Part shown: positions 6,969-14,110 of the stretch, piece after piece
Numbering within the stretch: the first letter of the stretch is position 1
Layout of the letters: each line of letters begins with the position of its first letter
Source: Candidatus Acetothermia bacterium
Lineage (GTDB): Bacteria; Bipolaricaulota; Bipolaricaulia; RBG-16-55-9; JANLFV01
DNA: 64,000 nt
Assembly (NCBI GenBank): GCA_024653345.1
Contig: JANLFV010000002.1
Location: 147,881 to 211,880 of the forward strand
Direction of reading: 5' to 3'
Notes under the pieces: model-generated
Database searches by the model: none
What the model was told of the DNA's origin: nothing
The model's input: only the letters and a program-made list of their open reading frames with translations
Translations under genes and position numbers: made by a program

Positions 6969-7886
6969 ATGGAACAGAAAGTGAGCCTGACCGCGCCGAG
7001 TGTGATCGCCGGGCTGCTTCGGGAGCACGGGCTGAGGCTGAGGAAGAGCCTGGGCCAGCACTTCCTCTGCGATGGGAATATCCTGAACAAGATCATCGCC
7101 GCGGCCGAGCTCTCGCCTGCTGACCTCGTTATCGAGCCTGGGGCGGGATTCGGGACCCTGACCTTGGCCCTCGCGGCCCGGGCCGGGAGGGTCATCGCCG
7201 TCGAGCTCGACCCCAAGCTGGTCCAGATCCTCCAGGCGAACCTGGCCGAAAGCGGCTCGACCAATGTCGAGGTCCTCCAGCGGGACTTCCTCGGGCTCGA
7301 CCTGGCCGGGCTGATCGCCTCATGGCAGGCCAGCTCCGGACCGGCTCGGGCGAAGGCTAAGGTCGTGGGGAACCTCCCTTACCAGATCACCTCGCCGATC
7401 CTCGAGATGCTGATGGCCCATTGGCGCCAGCTTGCCCTAGCGGTCTTGATGGTCCAGCATGAATTGGCCGAGCGGCTCGCCGCCCCGCCAAGACCGAGGG
7501 CTTCGGCCCTGGGGGTCCAACTCCAGGCGGTCGCTGATGTCGAGCTCTTGGCTAAGGTCCCCCGGACCGCCTTCTTCCCCCCGCCGGAGGTCGACTCCGC
7601 GTTGATCAGGCTAGTATTCCTGGAGAGGCCGCGGATCGAGGCTGAGGAGGGGCTCTTCTCGAGGGTAGTCCGCGCGGCCTTCAACCTCCGGAGGAAGACG
7701 ATCAAGCAGGCCCTGATCCGCTCGCCGTTCCTTCGGCTTTCCGAGGGGGCCGCGGTCGCAGCCTTGCAGGAAGCGGGGCTCGAGCCGCGGCGGCGCGGGG
7801 AGAGCCTCTCGCTCGAGGAGTTCGACCGGCTGGCCCAGGCTATAGCCCGCTCCGGAGCCGCTGTTGGAAGAAGCCGAGGCTTGTGA
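6969..7886 (+). CDS. ksgA: 16S rRNA (adenine(1518)-N(6)/adenine(1519)-N(6))-dimethyltransferase
   Basis: A 305-residue protein with the KsgA/Dim1 signature. LRKSLGQHFLCDGNILNKI leads into the SAM motif VIEPGAGFGTLTLALA and acidic motif VIAVELDPKL; the catalytic motif is NLPYQITSPIL. It dimethylates two adjacent adenines in the 16S rRNA 3' hairpin during 30S maturation. ATG 6969 is the first start outside the IS; the frame is open further upstream only through IS sequence. The IS insertion has separated the gene from its original promoter region, and no good SD stands at normal distance. The 3' end overlaps the convergent gene at 7840-8373 by 47 bases. Confidence 0.9.
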   Translation: MEQKVSLTAPSVIAGLLREHGLRLRKSLGQHFLCDGNILNKIIAAAELSPADLVIEPGAGFGTLTLALAARAGRVIAVELDPKLVQILQANLAESGSTNVEVLQRDFLGLDLAGLIASWQASSGPARAKAKVVGNLPYQITSPILEMLMAHWRQLALAVLMVQHELAERLAAPPRPRASALGVQLQAVADVELLAKVPRTAFFPPPEVDSALIRLVFLERPRIEAEEGLFSRVVRAAFNLRRKTIKQALIRSPFLRLSEGAAVAALQEAGLEPRRRGESLSLEEFDRLAQAIARSGAAVGRSRGL

Positions 7887-8373
7887 AGGCTACTATGTAT
7901 GTGCCCACAGCCAGGTCGGCTGCGAGCGGGGAGAGCCTAAGGGCCACGAGGCTCCCCAACCGCCCGGGCAGACTAGAATCCCACTGTGGTGCGAGGCCCA
8001 GTTCCAGGACTCTCGCCAGGGCGTGACTCAATCGGGCCAGGAGCGATCGGGCCAGCCGGGCGGGAAGCCTTGCCCGAAGCTTCTCTTCCCGTGCCAGCAT
8101 CGCGAGTTCCTCCGCCCGGAGCCTGGCCGCCCGCTCGCAGCACAGGTTGCAGGTCAGGAGGTGAAGCGAGACCTCGGAGAGGCCCCAATCCCCGTTTAGG
8201 TCAGCATTCCGCAGCTTGGGAAAGAAGGCCTCGCTGAAGCGCCACTCATCCCCCAGCCGCCCCGCAAGGTAGGCCTGCAGGACACGGTCCGAGGGATGAT
8301 GCCCGTAGGCGACGGGCTCGGGCTTGCTGAACAGCTCGGCGAAGAATTCTCGGTCTTCCTCAAGCATCGGCAT
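7840..8373 (-). CDS. Putative membrane-anchored zinc-finger (anti-sigma-like) protein
   Basis: A 177-residue protein. The ATG at 8373 is chosen because it gives a 14-base overlap with the preceding gene. An N-terminal soluble part contains SDRVLQAYLAGRL followed by HLLTCNLCCERAARLRAEE near residue 70. The H-x3-C-x2-C arrangement is that of zinc-finger anti-sigma factors. A Leu/Arg-rich helical middle follows, and a hydrophobic C-terminal stretch (DLAVGTYIVAFTSLGFF) could cross the membrane. No sigma factor gene is adjacent, so the anti-sigma role is a guess from the motif. It is convergent with ksgA and probably cotranscribed with 8360-8788. Confidence 0.6.
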   Translation of the reverse strand: MPMLEEDREFFAELFSKPEPVAYGHHPSDRVLQAYLAGRLGDEWRFSEAFFPKLRNADLNGDWGLSEVSLHLLTCNLCCERAARLRAEELAMLAREEKLRARLPARLARSLLARLSHALARVLELGLAPQWDSSLPGRLGSLVALRLSPLAADLAVGTYIVAFTSLGFFQQRLRSGL

Positions 8374-8788
8374 AGGCAACCCCCATCTGCTCATAGATCT
8401 CCTTAATCCGGCGCTTCTCGCGGGTCGAGTTGACCTCCTTGCCCACCAGCTTCTTGATGTAGCGCCACTCGAGGTGGGTGCCATGGAGCATCTCGAAAGT
8501 GAGGTTGCTCAAGGTGATCTCGCCCCGCTCGATCTTGGCGATCAGCCAGCGCTTCTTCTCCCGGTTCAGCTCGCCGGAGCAGTTGCTGCAGAGATAGACG
8601 AGCAACCCGCGCACGGACTGCCTGTCCCCCGTCCGCTTGGCCTTGGCGAACGCCAGCCACTTCCGCGCCCGCTGCTCCTCCCCGTCCAGCATCAGGAGCG
8701 GGGCCACACGGTCGGGGTGCTCCTCGTTGCAACGGATGATATGCTCACCGTAAGCGAGCCTTGCCAGCTCGATCATGCTCTCGTTCAT
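8360..8788 (-). CDS. Hypothetical soluble protein, partner of the zinc-finger protein
   Basis: I do not recognise the family. The 142-residue product is charged and mainly helical, with no signal or membrane segment. It contains a CSNC pair (YLCSNCSGELNREKKRW) in the middle that could bind metal. The ATG at 8788 has GGAAGG about nine bases upstream. The gene overlaps the next one by 14 bases, so the two are very probably translated together, which suggests a functional pair. Confidence 0.6.
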   Translation of the reverse strand: MNESMIELARLAYGEHIIRCNEEHPDRVAPLLMLDGEEQRARKWLAFAKAKRTGDRQSVRGLLVYLCSNCSGELNREKKRWLIAKIERGEITLSNLTFEMLHGTHLEWRYIKKLVGKEVNSTREKRRIKEIYEQMGVAYADA

Positions 8789-8876
8789 GCCCTTCAGCCT
8801 TCCTTGTCAATCTTATCAGATGATCCCCAGATCTTGACACCTCCATTCTAAGGCAGGCCCGGCGTCGGCGCAACGG

Positions 8877-8904
8877 TTGACACTGGTGGGACGGGAGGTA
8901 TAAT
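8877..8904 (+). promoter_or_regulatory. Consensus sigma-70 promoter of tRNA-Leu
   Basis: Perfect TTGACA (8877-8882), 16 bases, perfect TATAAT (8899-8904). The expected start lies one or two bases before the mature tRNA 5' end at 8913. Confidence 0.8.
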
Positions 8905-8912
8905 TGGACTGG

Positions 8913-9000
8913 GCCAAGGTGGCGGAACTGGCAGACGCGCGGGACTCAAAATCCCGTGGCCCCAAAGGCCGTGTGGGTTCGATTCCCTCCCTTGGCACCA
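8913..9000 (+). tRNA. tRNA-Leu (anticodon CAA)
   Basis: An 88-base class II tRNA. The acceptor stem pairs GCCAAGG (8913-8919) with CCTTGGC (8990-8996), followed by A and an encoded CCA. The anticodon stem GGGA/TCCC holds the loop CTCAAAA, giving anticodon CAA. The variable arm is long (TGGCCCCAAAGGCCG), and the T loop is GGTTCGATTCC. It is transcribed from a consensus promoter and followed only 34 bases later by rpiA. Confidence 0.95.
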
Positions 9001-9034
9001 CGAGCTTCGCCCCTTTGCCTAATCAAACCGGGAA

Positions 9035-9748
9035 TTGATCGACCTATCGCAGCTAAAGCGCCTCGCTGGAGAGAGGGCCGTCGACTACGTCCAGAGCGGA
9101 ATGGCCGTCGGCCTCGGGAGCGGCTCGACGGTCTTCTATGCGATCCAGAGGCTGGCCGAGCGGGTCCGGGCCGGCCTGGAAGTTCGCTGTATCCCCACCT
9201 CCCTCGTGACCGAGCGGCTGGCCAGGAGCCTCGGGCTCAGGCTCCTCGACTTCTCCGAGGTCGCCGAGCTGGATTTGGTGATCGACGGGGCCGACGAGGT
9301 CGATCCCAACTGCAACCTGGTCAAGGGCGGCGGGGGAGCCTTGCTGCGGGAGAAGGTCGTCGCAGCGGCCGCAAGGAGGGTGGTCATCCTCGTGGATGAG
9401 ACGAAGCTGGTCGGCCGTCTGGGGGCCTTCCCCTTGCCCGTGGAGGTCCTCCCCTTCGGTTGGCAGGTGACGCTCCGTAGGCTGGAGAGGCTAGGCTGCA
9501 GGGCGACCCTGCGCGAGCGAGGCGGAGAGCCTTTCCTCACCGACAACGGGAATTTCATCATTGACTGTCATTTTGGGGAGATCTCCGCTCCTGCTGAGCT
9601 GGAGCGGGAGATCGACCTGATCCCCGGGGTGGTCGAGTCCGGTCTCTTCCTCAACTTGGCCGATCTTGTGCTCGTGGGAAGGCGTGAGGGAATCGTCGAG
9701 GAGATCACCTGCCGAGCGAGGCCGTCCCCCCAACGCCTTCCAGCATAG
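9035..9748 (+). CDS. rpiA: Ribose-5-phosphate isomerase A
   Basis: A 237-residue protein with the RpiA motifs GLGSGSTV near residue 27, DGADEVDPNCNLVKGGGGALLREK near residue 87 (catalytic Asp and Glu region, phosphate loop), and LTDNGNFIIDC near residue 166. It interconverts ribose-5-phosphate and ribulose-5-phosphate in the cytoplasm. The start is TTG at 9035 with only a weak GGGAA ahead. No promoter is evident in the 34 bases after the tRNA, so the mRNA may come from read-through of the tRNA-Leu promoter. Confidence 0.93.
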   Translation: MIDLSQLKRLAGERAVDYVQSGMAVGLGSGSTVFYAIQRLAERVRAGLEVRCIPTSLVTERLARSLGLRLLDFSEVAELDLVIDGADEVDPNCNLVKGGGGALLREKVVAAAARRVVILVDETKLVGRLGAFPLPVEVLPFGWQVTLRRLERLGCRATLRERGGEPFLTDNGNFIIDCHFGEISAPAELEREIDLIPGVVESGLFLNLADLVLVGRREGIVEEITCRARPSPQRLPA

Positions 9749-9780
9749 TAGCGATGCCCTGGGGCACGGAAACACCGAGA

Positions 9781-9809
9781 TTGACAGCAAGCCGGAATTC
9801 CTGTAGTAT
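9781..9809 (+). promoter_or_regulatory. Strong predicted promoter ahead of the structured region and the COX24-like gene
   Basis: TTGACA (9781-9786), 17 bases, TAGTAT (9804-9809). The expected start is near 9816, about 200 bases before the next ATG, leaving an unusually long untranslated stretch for this genome. Confidence 0.65.
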
Positions 9810-9815
9810 TCTGAA

Positions 9816-9990
9816 TTTTGAAGGGAGGCCAGGATCTGCCGGACGGGATCGGGGAGCGACCGCTGCCAGAGATCCGTCAGCTGCGGCCCTTCTCCCTCGG
9901 TGGCAGGGCCCTGGTGAGGGTCGGTGAGGGGCTCATCCCTTCGGAACCTGGCAGGAGTGACACTCCCCGGGCTCAGGGGCTGGCCTCGAA
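9816..9990 (+). ncRNA. Candidate structured RNA or long leader
   Basis: The region between a strong promoter and the 29-codon gene holds no supported reading frame. Its outer parts pair perfectly: GAGGCCAG (9825-9832) with CTGGCCTC (9980-9987). Inner segments can also pair: GACGGGATC near 9842 with GATCCGTC near 9871, and GGAG (9954-9957) with CTCC (9963-9966). GGCCAGG at the 5' end can alternatively pair with CCTGGC (9948-9953), a possible switch between structures. It lacks the SRP GGAAGCAGC core and tmRNA features. A 6S-like RNA or a regulatory leader are options; identity is unknown. Confidence 0.35.
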
Positions 9991-10014
9991 ATCTTGAAAA
10001 AGAGAGGTGGTGCA

Positions 10015-10104
10015 ATGCCGTGCGGTAAGAAGCGGAAGAGGAAGCAGATGGCGAAGCACAAGCTCAGGAAGCGAATGGCCAAGATGAGGCACAAGAAGAA
10101 GTGA
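10015..10104 (+). CDS. AURKAIP1/COX24-domain small basic ribosome-associated protein
   Basis: A 29-codon gene below usual gene-length limits. The protein starts MPCGKKRKRKQMAKHK and ends MRHKKK; nearly two thirds of residues are Lys, Arg or His. The pattern GKKRKR..MA.HK.RKR...RHKKK matches the COX24/AURKAIP1 family of tiny proteins found in bacterial and mitochondrial small ribosomal subunits. The ATG has AGAGAGGTGG ten bases upstream. It is preceded by a strong promoter and a long leader, which would suit a highly expressed ribosomal component. Confidence 0.75.
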   Translation: MPCGKKRKRKQMAKHKLRKRMAKMRHKKK

Positions 10105-10153
10105 GCGAGAGAAGCTCACGCGGTGGAAGCACCCAAGGCCAGGGTCGGCGGTT

Positions 10154-11386
10154 CTATGACCTAAGGTCCATCTTTGGAGAGCTCTTCTCACGCCGGGAGC
10201 TGTGAAGGAGATCGCGAAGCATCATCGCTTGAGGAACGAGCGCGACTGCCTTCCGCCAGAGCTTAGGGGATTGGAGGACGCGACGGGCGAGGATGCTCGG
10301 GGAGTCGATGTCGCCGTATTCGTTGATCAGGGTCAGAATCTCTGGGTCATCGAGGAAGGCGACGATCTCGTTGAGGCTCGCGTCCGAGAGGCTGGCGAGG
10401 AGGCGGTGGGCCAGCATCCCGAAGGCCAACTCCTTCCCCAGCAGCTTTCGCCAGCGCTCCTCGTATGCGGCGAGGGCGGCGGCTTCTGCATCCCCTCGCC
10501 TCGCGCAATCGGCAGCCACCTCCCCGGCGATCTTGGCGCAGACGATCCCCGTATAGAGCCCCCCGCCGGAGGTCGGCTTCGCCTGCCCAGCGGCGTCGCC
10601 GACCAGCAGCACTCCGTCAGCGACGGTCCGCGGTGGAGGGCCGATGGGGATGAGGCCGGCCGTAAGCCCTTGCGGCTTAGTGATCCCCAGCTTCCGGAGG
10701 AGATCGTCGAGATGCCGATGGGCATTCCTCCCCGGATCAGTCCCCAGTCCGATCCGGGCCCAGCCCGGCCTCTCGGGGACGGCCCAGGCGAAGAAGCGGG
10801 GGGCCAGCGCGCTCCCGAGGAAGACGGAGACCGCGTCCTCCCGCTCTGGCTCGTAGGGCGCGACCGTCTGGAAGCCGACGAGAAGCTCTTGCGGCTCGGG
10901 TAGCCCCTTCCACTGAGCTATCCTGCTTCGCGGCCCGTCAGCCCCGATGATCACTTTCGCCCTTACCACCGATTCGCGGCCGTTGTGGTTCAGCCGGAGC
11001 CCGGCGCCCTCCAGCCCCACAGCAGTGGTCTCCGTCCGGACGTCCACCCCTGCGAGTCGGGCCCGCTCGAGGAGGAGTAGGTCGAATCTCTGCCGGTCGA
11101 TCACCACGGCTCTCGTCCGCCCCCCGCCGAGCTGCAGCCGCCGCCCGTTCGGGGCATAGACAGAGGCCCCGGTGATCTCTCTCAAGACCACATCAGCGTC
11201 GGAATCGATTCCCGCCTCCTCCAGGGTCCGGAGGCTCACCAGGCCGGTGCATTGGACCGGCTTGTGCTCCGGAATGGCCTTCTCCACGAGGAGGACCGTG
11301 GCACCGTGTCTTGCCGCGGTGGCTGCTGCCACGGCCCCCGCCGGCCCGCCGCCAACGACCGCCACATCGTAATGCTCATTCCCCAT
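10154..11386 (-). CDS. Geranylgeranyl-reductase-family FAD-dependent oxidoreductase
   Basis: A 410-residue flavoprotein. It begins with the Rossmann FAD motif YDVAVVGGGPAGAVAAATAA. CTGLVS follows near residue 47, the position of the conserved Cys in digeranylgeranyl-glycerophospholipid reductases. It then shows IIGADGPRSRIAQW, and GVLLVGDAAGQAKPTSGGG for the second FAD/pyrophosphate contact. Family members hydrogenate isoprenoid double bonds of lipids, chlorophyll or quinone side chains. The natural substrate here may be a polyprenyl lipid or menaquinone tail; this is inferred from family only. The C-terminal ~100 residues are helical and typical. Convergent to the COX24-like gene. Confidence 0.8.
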   Translation of the reverse strand: MGNEHYDVAVVGGGPAGAVAAATAARHGATVLLVEKAIPEHKPVQCTGLVSLRTLEEAGIDSDADVVLREITGASVYAPNGRRLQLGGGRTRAVVIDRQRFDLLLLERARLAGVDVRTETTAVGLEGAGLRLNHNGRESVVRAKVIIGADGPRSRIAQWKGLPEPQELLVGFQTVAPYEPEREDAVSVFLGSALAPRFFAWAVPERPGWARIGLGTDPGRNAHRHLDDLLRKLGITKPQGLTAGLIPIGPPPRTVADGVLLVGDAAGQAKPTSGGGLYTGIVCAKIAGEVAADCARRGDAEAAALAAYEERWRKLLGKELAFGMLAHRLLASLSDASLNEIVAFLDDPEILTLINEYGDIDSPSILARRVLQSPKLWRKAVALVPQAMMLRDLLHSSRREKSSPKMDLRS

Positions 11387-11594
11387 CGGGACGGATCACT
11401 CGGTTCCGGACTCACCAGCTCTCCGCCCCGAATTCTATCAGAAAAGAGCCTTGCCCTCCCGATCCGCGGCCGGCTCTAACTCCTGCATCACCGGCCTCGC
11501 GCCCGGTCGCTGCCCGACCGGCGGCGGCCGAGCGGGAAGTCGGAGAGGGAGTTGCTCCTCAGGCGGACTGCTGACAGCAGGCGGGAGGCTATGA

Positions 11595-13010
11595 TTACGT
11601 CTGTAGGTCCTCCTTGAGCCTTCGAGCCAAGGCCCGGCTGAGGGCCTCGCCCAACTCCAGGCTCGTCCCAGGGTGGAGGCCGAAGGCCGTCGTATGCCGC
11701 GCGATCAGCCGGAGGAGCTCCACCTCTCCCAGATCCATTGAGATCAGCACCCTCGAGAGTGCCTCACCTGCGCCGGCCCTCAGCTCGGGGCTCGGGCCGT
11801 TCGCCGTCAGCTCGAAGAGCTGATCGAAGGTCAGGCCGGCTTCGAGAAACCGTTCCCCCAGGGCCGCGCCCGCAGCCTTGCGGAGCTCGGGAGTGGCACC
11901 CGAGCTCGCCCACTCCTGGAGCAGCTCGAGCGGGACATCGGGGGCCCTCTCCACAGCCATCTCGATCACTTGGAGGTCTCGCCTTATCGCCCCGATTGTC
12001 CTGCTCAGGCCGGCAAGGTCCACGCCGATGAGCGCTGCCATCCTCTCCGCGTTTCTGGCAACACTCTCCAAGCGCTGAGCCGCGGTGAACTCCCCCGCCA
12101 CCTCGGAGGTTAGGATGACCATCGCCCGCTCCGCCTCCAGCAGTTCCTGGAATGCAGAGACGGCCCGGAGCGCCTCCTCATTCCTGCGCCCCTGGGCCTG
12201 ATCCCAAACGTCGTCAAGCAGCCCTTCTAGCCTCTGGAGCACATCCTGGGCCCTCGCCCGCCGGGCGAGGAAGACCACTCTCAGCGCTTCCGCGGCCGCA
12301 GCCCGAAACTCCGGGGTGAGGGAGCCATCGGTGGCCACGGCCATGAGGTCGGCTAAGGGGTCTTGTAGCCGGTTGAGGAAGCCATAGAACTTGTATATCC
12401 CCGCGAGGAAGTCGCTCGCTGCGGCCCGGACCTCCTCGAGGCTGCCGTCGAGCTCGACGCCGCTAACCCTTACGCGCTCACCGCGGAGGACCGCCTCGAC
12501 TGCCGCCTGGGCCGCAGGGGCCACCAGCTCAGCTCGGAGGAGGAGGAAGACGGCCTCGGCCCGAGCGAGCCTCAGCTCGCGGCTCGCCCCCGTGGGGACT
12601 GAGGAGGCGAGCATCTCCAAGCTCAGCTCACCCCGTCCGACGGCGGCCACGATAGCTTGAACGAGGGCCGGACCTGCCGCTGCCCGCAACTCCGGGGTCG
12701 GGCCGGAGGCCAGCCTCTCCAGCTCGCCGAGGCTCCGCCCAGCGGCCAACAGGCGCTGCTTGAGCGCGGTCCCCGCGGCCGCGCGCAGCTCGGGAGAAGG
12801 GCCTTCCACAGCCATCTCCTCCAGATCGGAATCGGAGAAGGGCGAGTCCACCAGCAACTCCCCCAGGGCCAGCCCGGCGGCCGCCCGGACCTCGGGCAGC
12901 GCATCCGTCCCGGCCAGGAGGACCAACTCCTCAAGCGATCTCGCCCAGCCGGCCTGGGTGAAGGCCACAGAGAGGGCAAGCACTACCAGCAACGAAAGTC
13001 TCCATCTCAT
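11595..13010 (-). CDS. Secreted repeat protein with GPSPELRAAAG-type helical repeats
   Basis: A 471-residue protein with a signal peptide (RWRLSLLVVLALSVAFTQA). I recognise no named family. About 30-residue units recur with the core GPSPELRAAAGxAL: three in the N-terminal third (cores near residues 40, 71 and 102) and two clear plus one degenerate unit near the C-terminus. The middle is Ala/Leu/Glu-rich and helical (AQGRRNEEALRAVSAFQELL). The pattern resembles HEAT-type helical hairpins forming a solenoid. It follows the OppC-like permease gene by 14 bases, so it is probably the last gene of the peptide-transporter operon and may act outside the membrane with it. Confidence 0.65.
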   Translation of the reverse strand: MRWRLSLLVVLALSVAFTQAGWARSLEELVLLAGTDALPEVRAAAGLALGELLVDSPFSDSDLEEMAVEGPSPELRAAAGTALKQRLLAAGRSLGELERLASGPTPELRAAAGPALVQAIVAAVGRGELSLEMLASSVPTGASRELRLARAEAVFLLLRAELVAPAAQAAVEAVLRGERVRVSGVELDGSLEEVRAAASDFLAGIYKFYGFLNRLQDPLADLMAVATDGSLTPEFRAAAAEALRVVFLARRARAQDVLQRLEGLLDDVWDQAQGRRNEEALRAVSAFQELLEAERAMVILTSEVAGEFTAAQRLESVARNAERMAALIGVDLAGLSRTIGAIRRDLQVIEMAVERAPDVPLELLQEWASSGATPELRKAAGAALGERFLEAGLTFDQLFELTANGPSPELRAGAGEALSRVLISMDLGEVELLRLIARHTTAFGLHPGTSLELGEALSRALARRLKEDLQT

Positions 13011-13024
13011 CTAGAACCTCCTTT

Positions 13025-14110
13025 CTAGCGCTCTATCAGGGTCAGATGGGGATCGACTGCGTCTCGCAGCGCGTCCCCGAGGAAGTTGAAAGCCAGCACG
13101 ACCAGCACGATGCAGCCCGCGGGGAGGAGAAGCCAGGGATGGAACTGGAGCTGGAAGACCGATTGGGCCTCCTGGAGGAGCATTCCCCAACTGATGAGCG
13201 GCTCCTGGATCCCGAAGTTGAAGAAGCTGAGGATGCTCTCGAGGATGATGAGCGCGGGAGCGGTGAGCGTGGCCGCGACGATCAGGTAGCTGAAGGTGTT
13301 CGGCAGGATGTGGCGGAAGATGATCCGCCCGCTCCCCGAGCCATTGGCCCGCGCGGCGAGGATGAACTCCTCCTCGCGATACCTCAGGAACTGGCCGCGG
13401 ATCACCCTGGCGAGCGGGGCCCAGCCGACGAGCGCCAGGACAACCGCGATCCCCCAGAATCGGGTGGTGGCGGGGAGCTCGGGCGGGAGAGCCGCCGAGA
13501 GGGCCAGCAGGAGGGCCAGCCGGGGGATGGACATCACCACCTCGACCGACCTCTGGAGGAGGGTGTCGACCGCCCCGCCGTAGTAGCCGGAGAAGCCCCC
13601 GATCAGGACCCCCACGACGAGACAGACGAGGACCACCAGTAGCCCTAGGCCGAGCGAGATCTGCCCCCCAGCTAGGACCCGAGCAAGGAGGTCGCGGCCG
13701 AGCTTGTCCGTGCCTAGCAAAAAGAGCTGGCCCGGGGAGTCTCCCTCAGTCCCAGTCCCGAAGAGGTGGATATCCGTCTTGAACAGCCCCAGGAGGCGAT
13801 ACTCCTCCCCCCGCACGAAGAGATAGACCGGGTATTTCTCGCTCTTATCCTCGACATAGACCCAGTCCAGCGCGAAGGGATCTCTCACCCGCTCGAGGCC
13901 ATAGACGAAGGGGCGGAGATGGAAGCCCTCCTCATCCCGGAAGTGGAGCCGTCCCAGCATTGGCGGGACATAGGGGAACTGGCGGTGCTGGGTCTGAGGG
14001 TCGTAGGGGCTGAAGAAGCCGGCAAAGGCCACGACCAGCGCTAGCATCAGGAGGACGAGCCCCCCGAGTAGTCCCAGTCGCTGCCGCCGGAACCTGGCGA
14101 AGAAGCTCAT
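13025..14110 (-). CDS. Peptide ABC transporter permease, DppC/OppC type
   Basis: A 361-residue integral membrane protein. An N-terminal transmembrane helix is followed by a periplasmic loop of about 110 residues and then the core BPD permease domain. LGTDKLGRDLLARVLAGG is the usual entry to the domain near residue 133. The ATPase-coupling EAA loop reads EEEFILAARANGSGSGRIIFRHILPN near residue 245. It should pair with the DppB-like subunit encoded just upstream (4-base overlap). The loop between the first two helices is longer than in ordinary DppC. No ATPase gene is present in the operon, so the motor subunits must be encoded elsewhere. Confidence 0.88.
   Translation of the reverse strand: MSFFARFRRQRLGLLGGLVLLMLALVVAFAGFFSPYDPQTQHRQFPYVPPMLGRLHFRDEEGFHLRPFVYGLERVRDPFALDWVYVEDKSEKYPVYLFVRGEEYRLLGLFKTDIHLFGTGTEGDSPGQLFLLGTDKLGRDLLARVLAGGQISLGLGLLVVLVCLVVGVLIGGFSGYYGGAVDTLLQRSVEVVMSIPRLALLLALSAALPPELPATTRFWGIAVVLALVGWAPLARVIRGQFLRYREEEFILAARANGSGSGRIIFRHILPNTFSYLIVAATLTAPALIILESILSFFNFGIQEPLISWGMLLQEAQSVFQLQFHPWLLLPAGCIVLVVLAFNFLGDALRDAVDPHLTLIER

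Noticed and set aside
9816..9990. SRP RNA or tmRNA
   Set aside because: No GGAAGCAGC-type SRP core and no tRNA-like ends or tag frame were found, so only an unidentified structured RNA is proposed.
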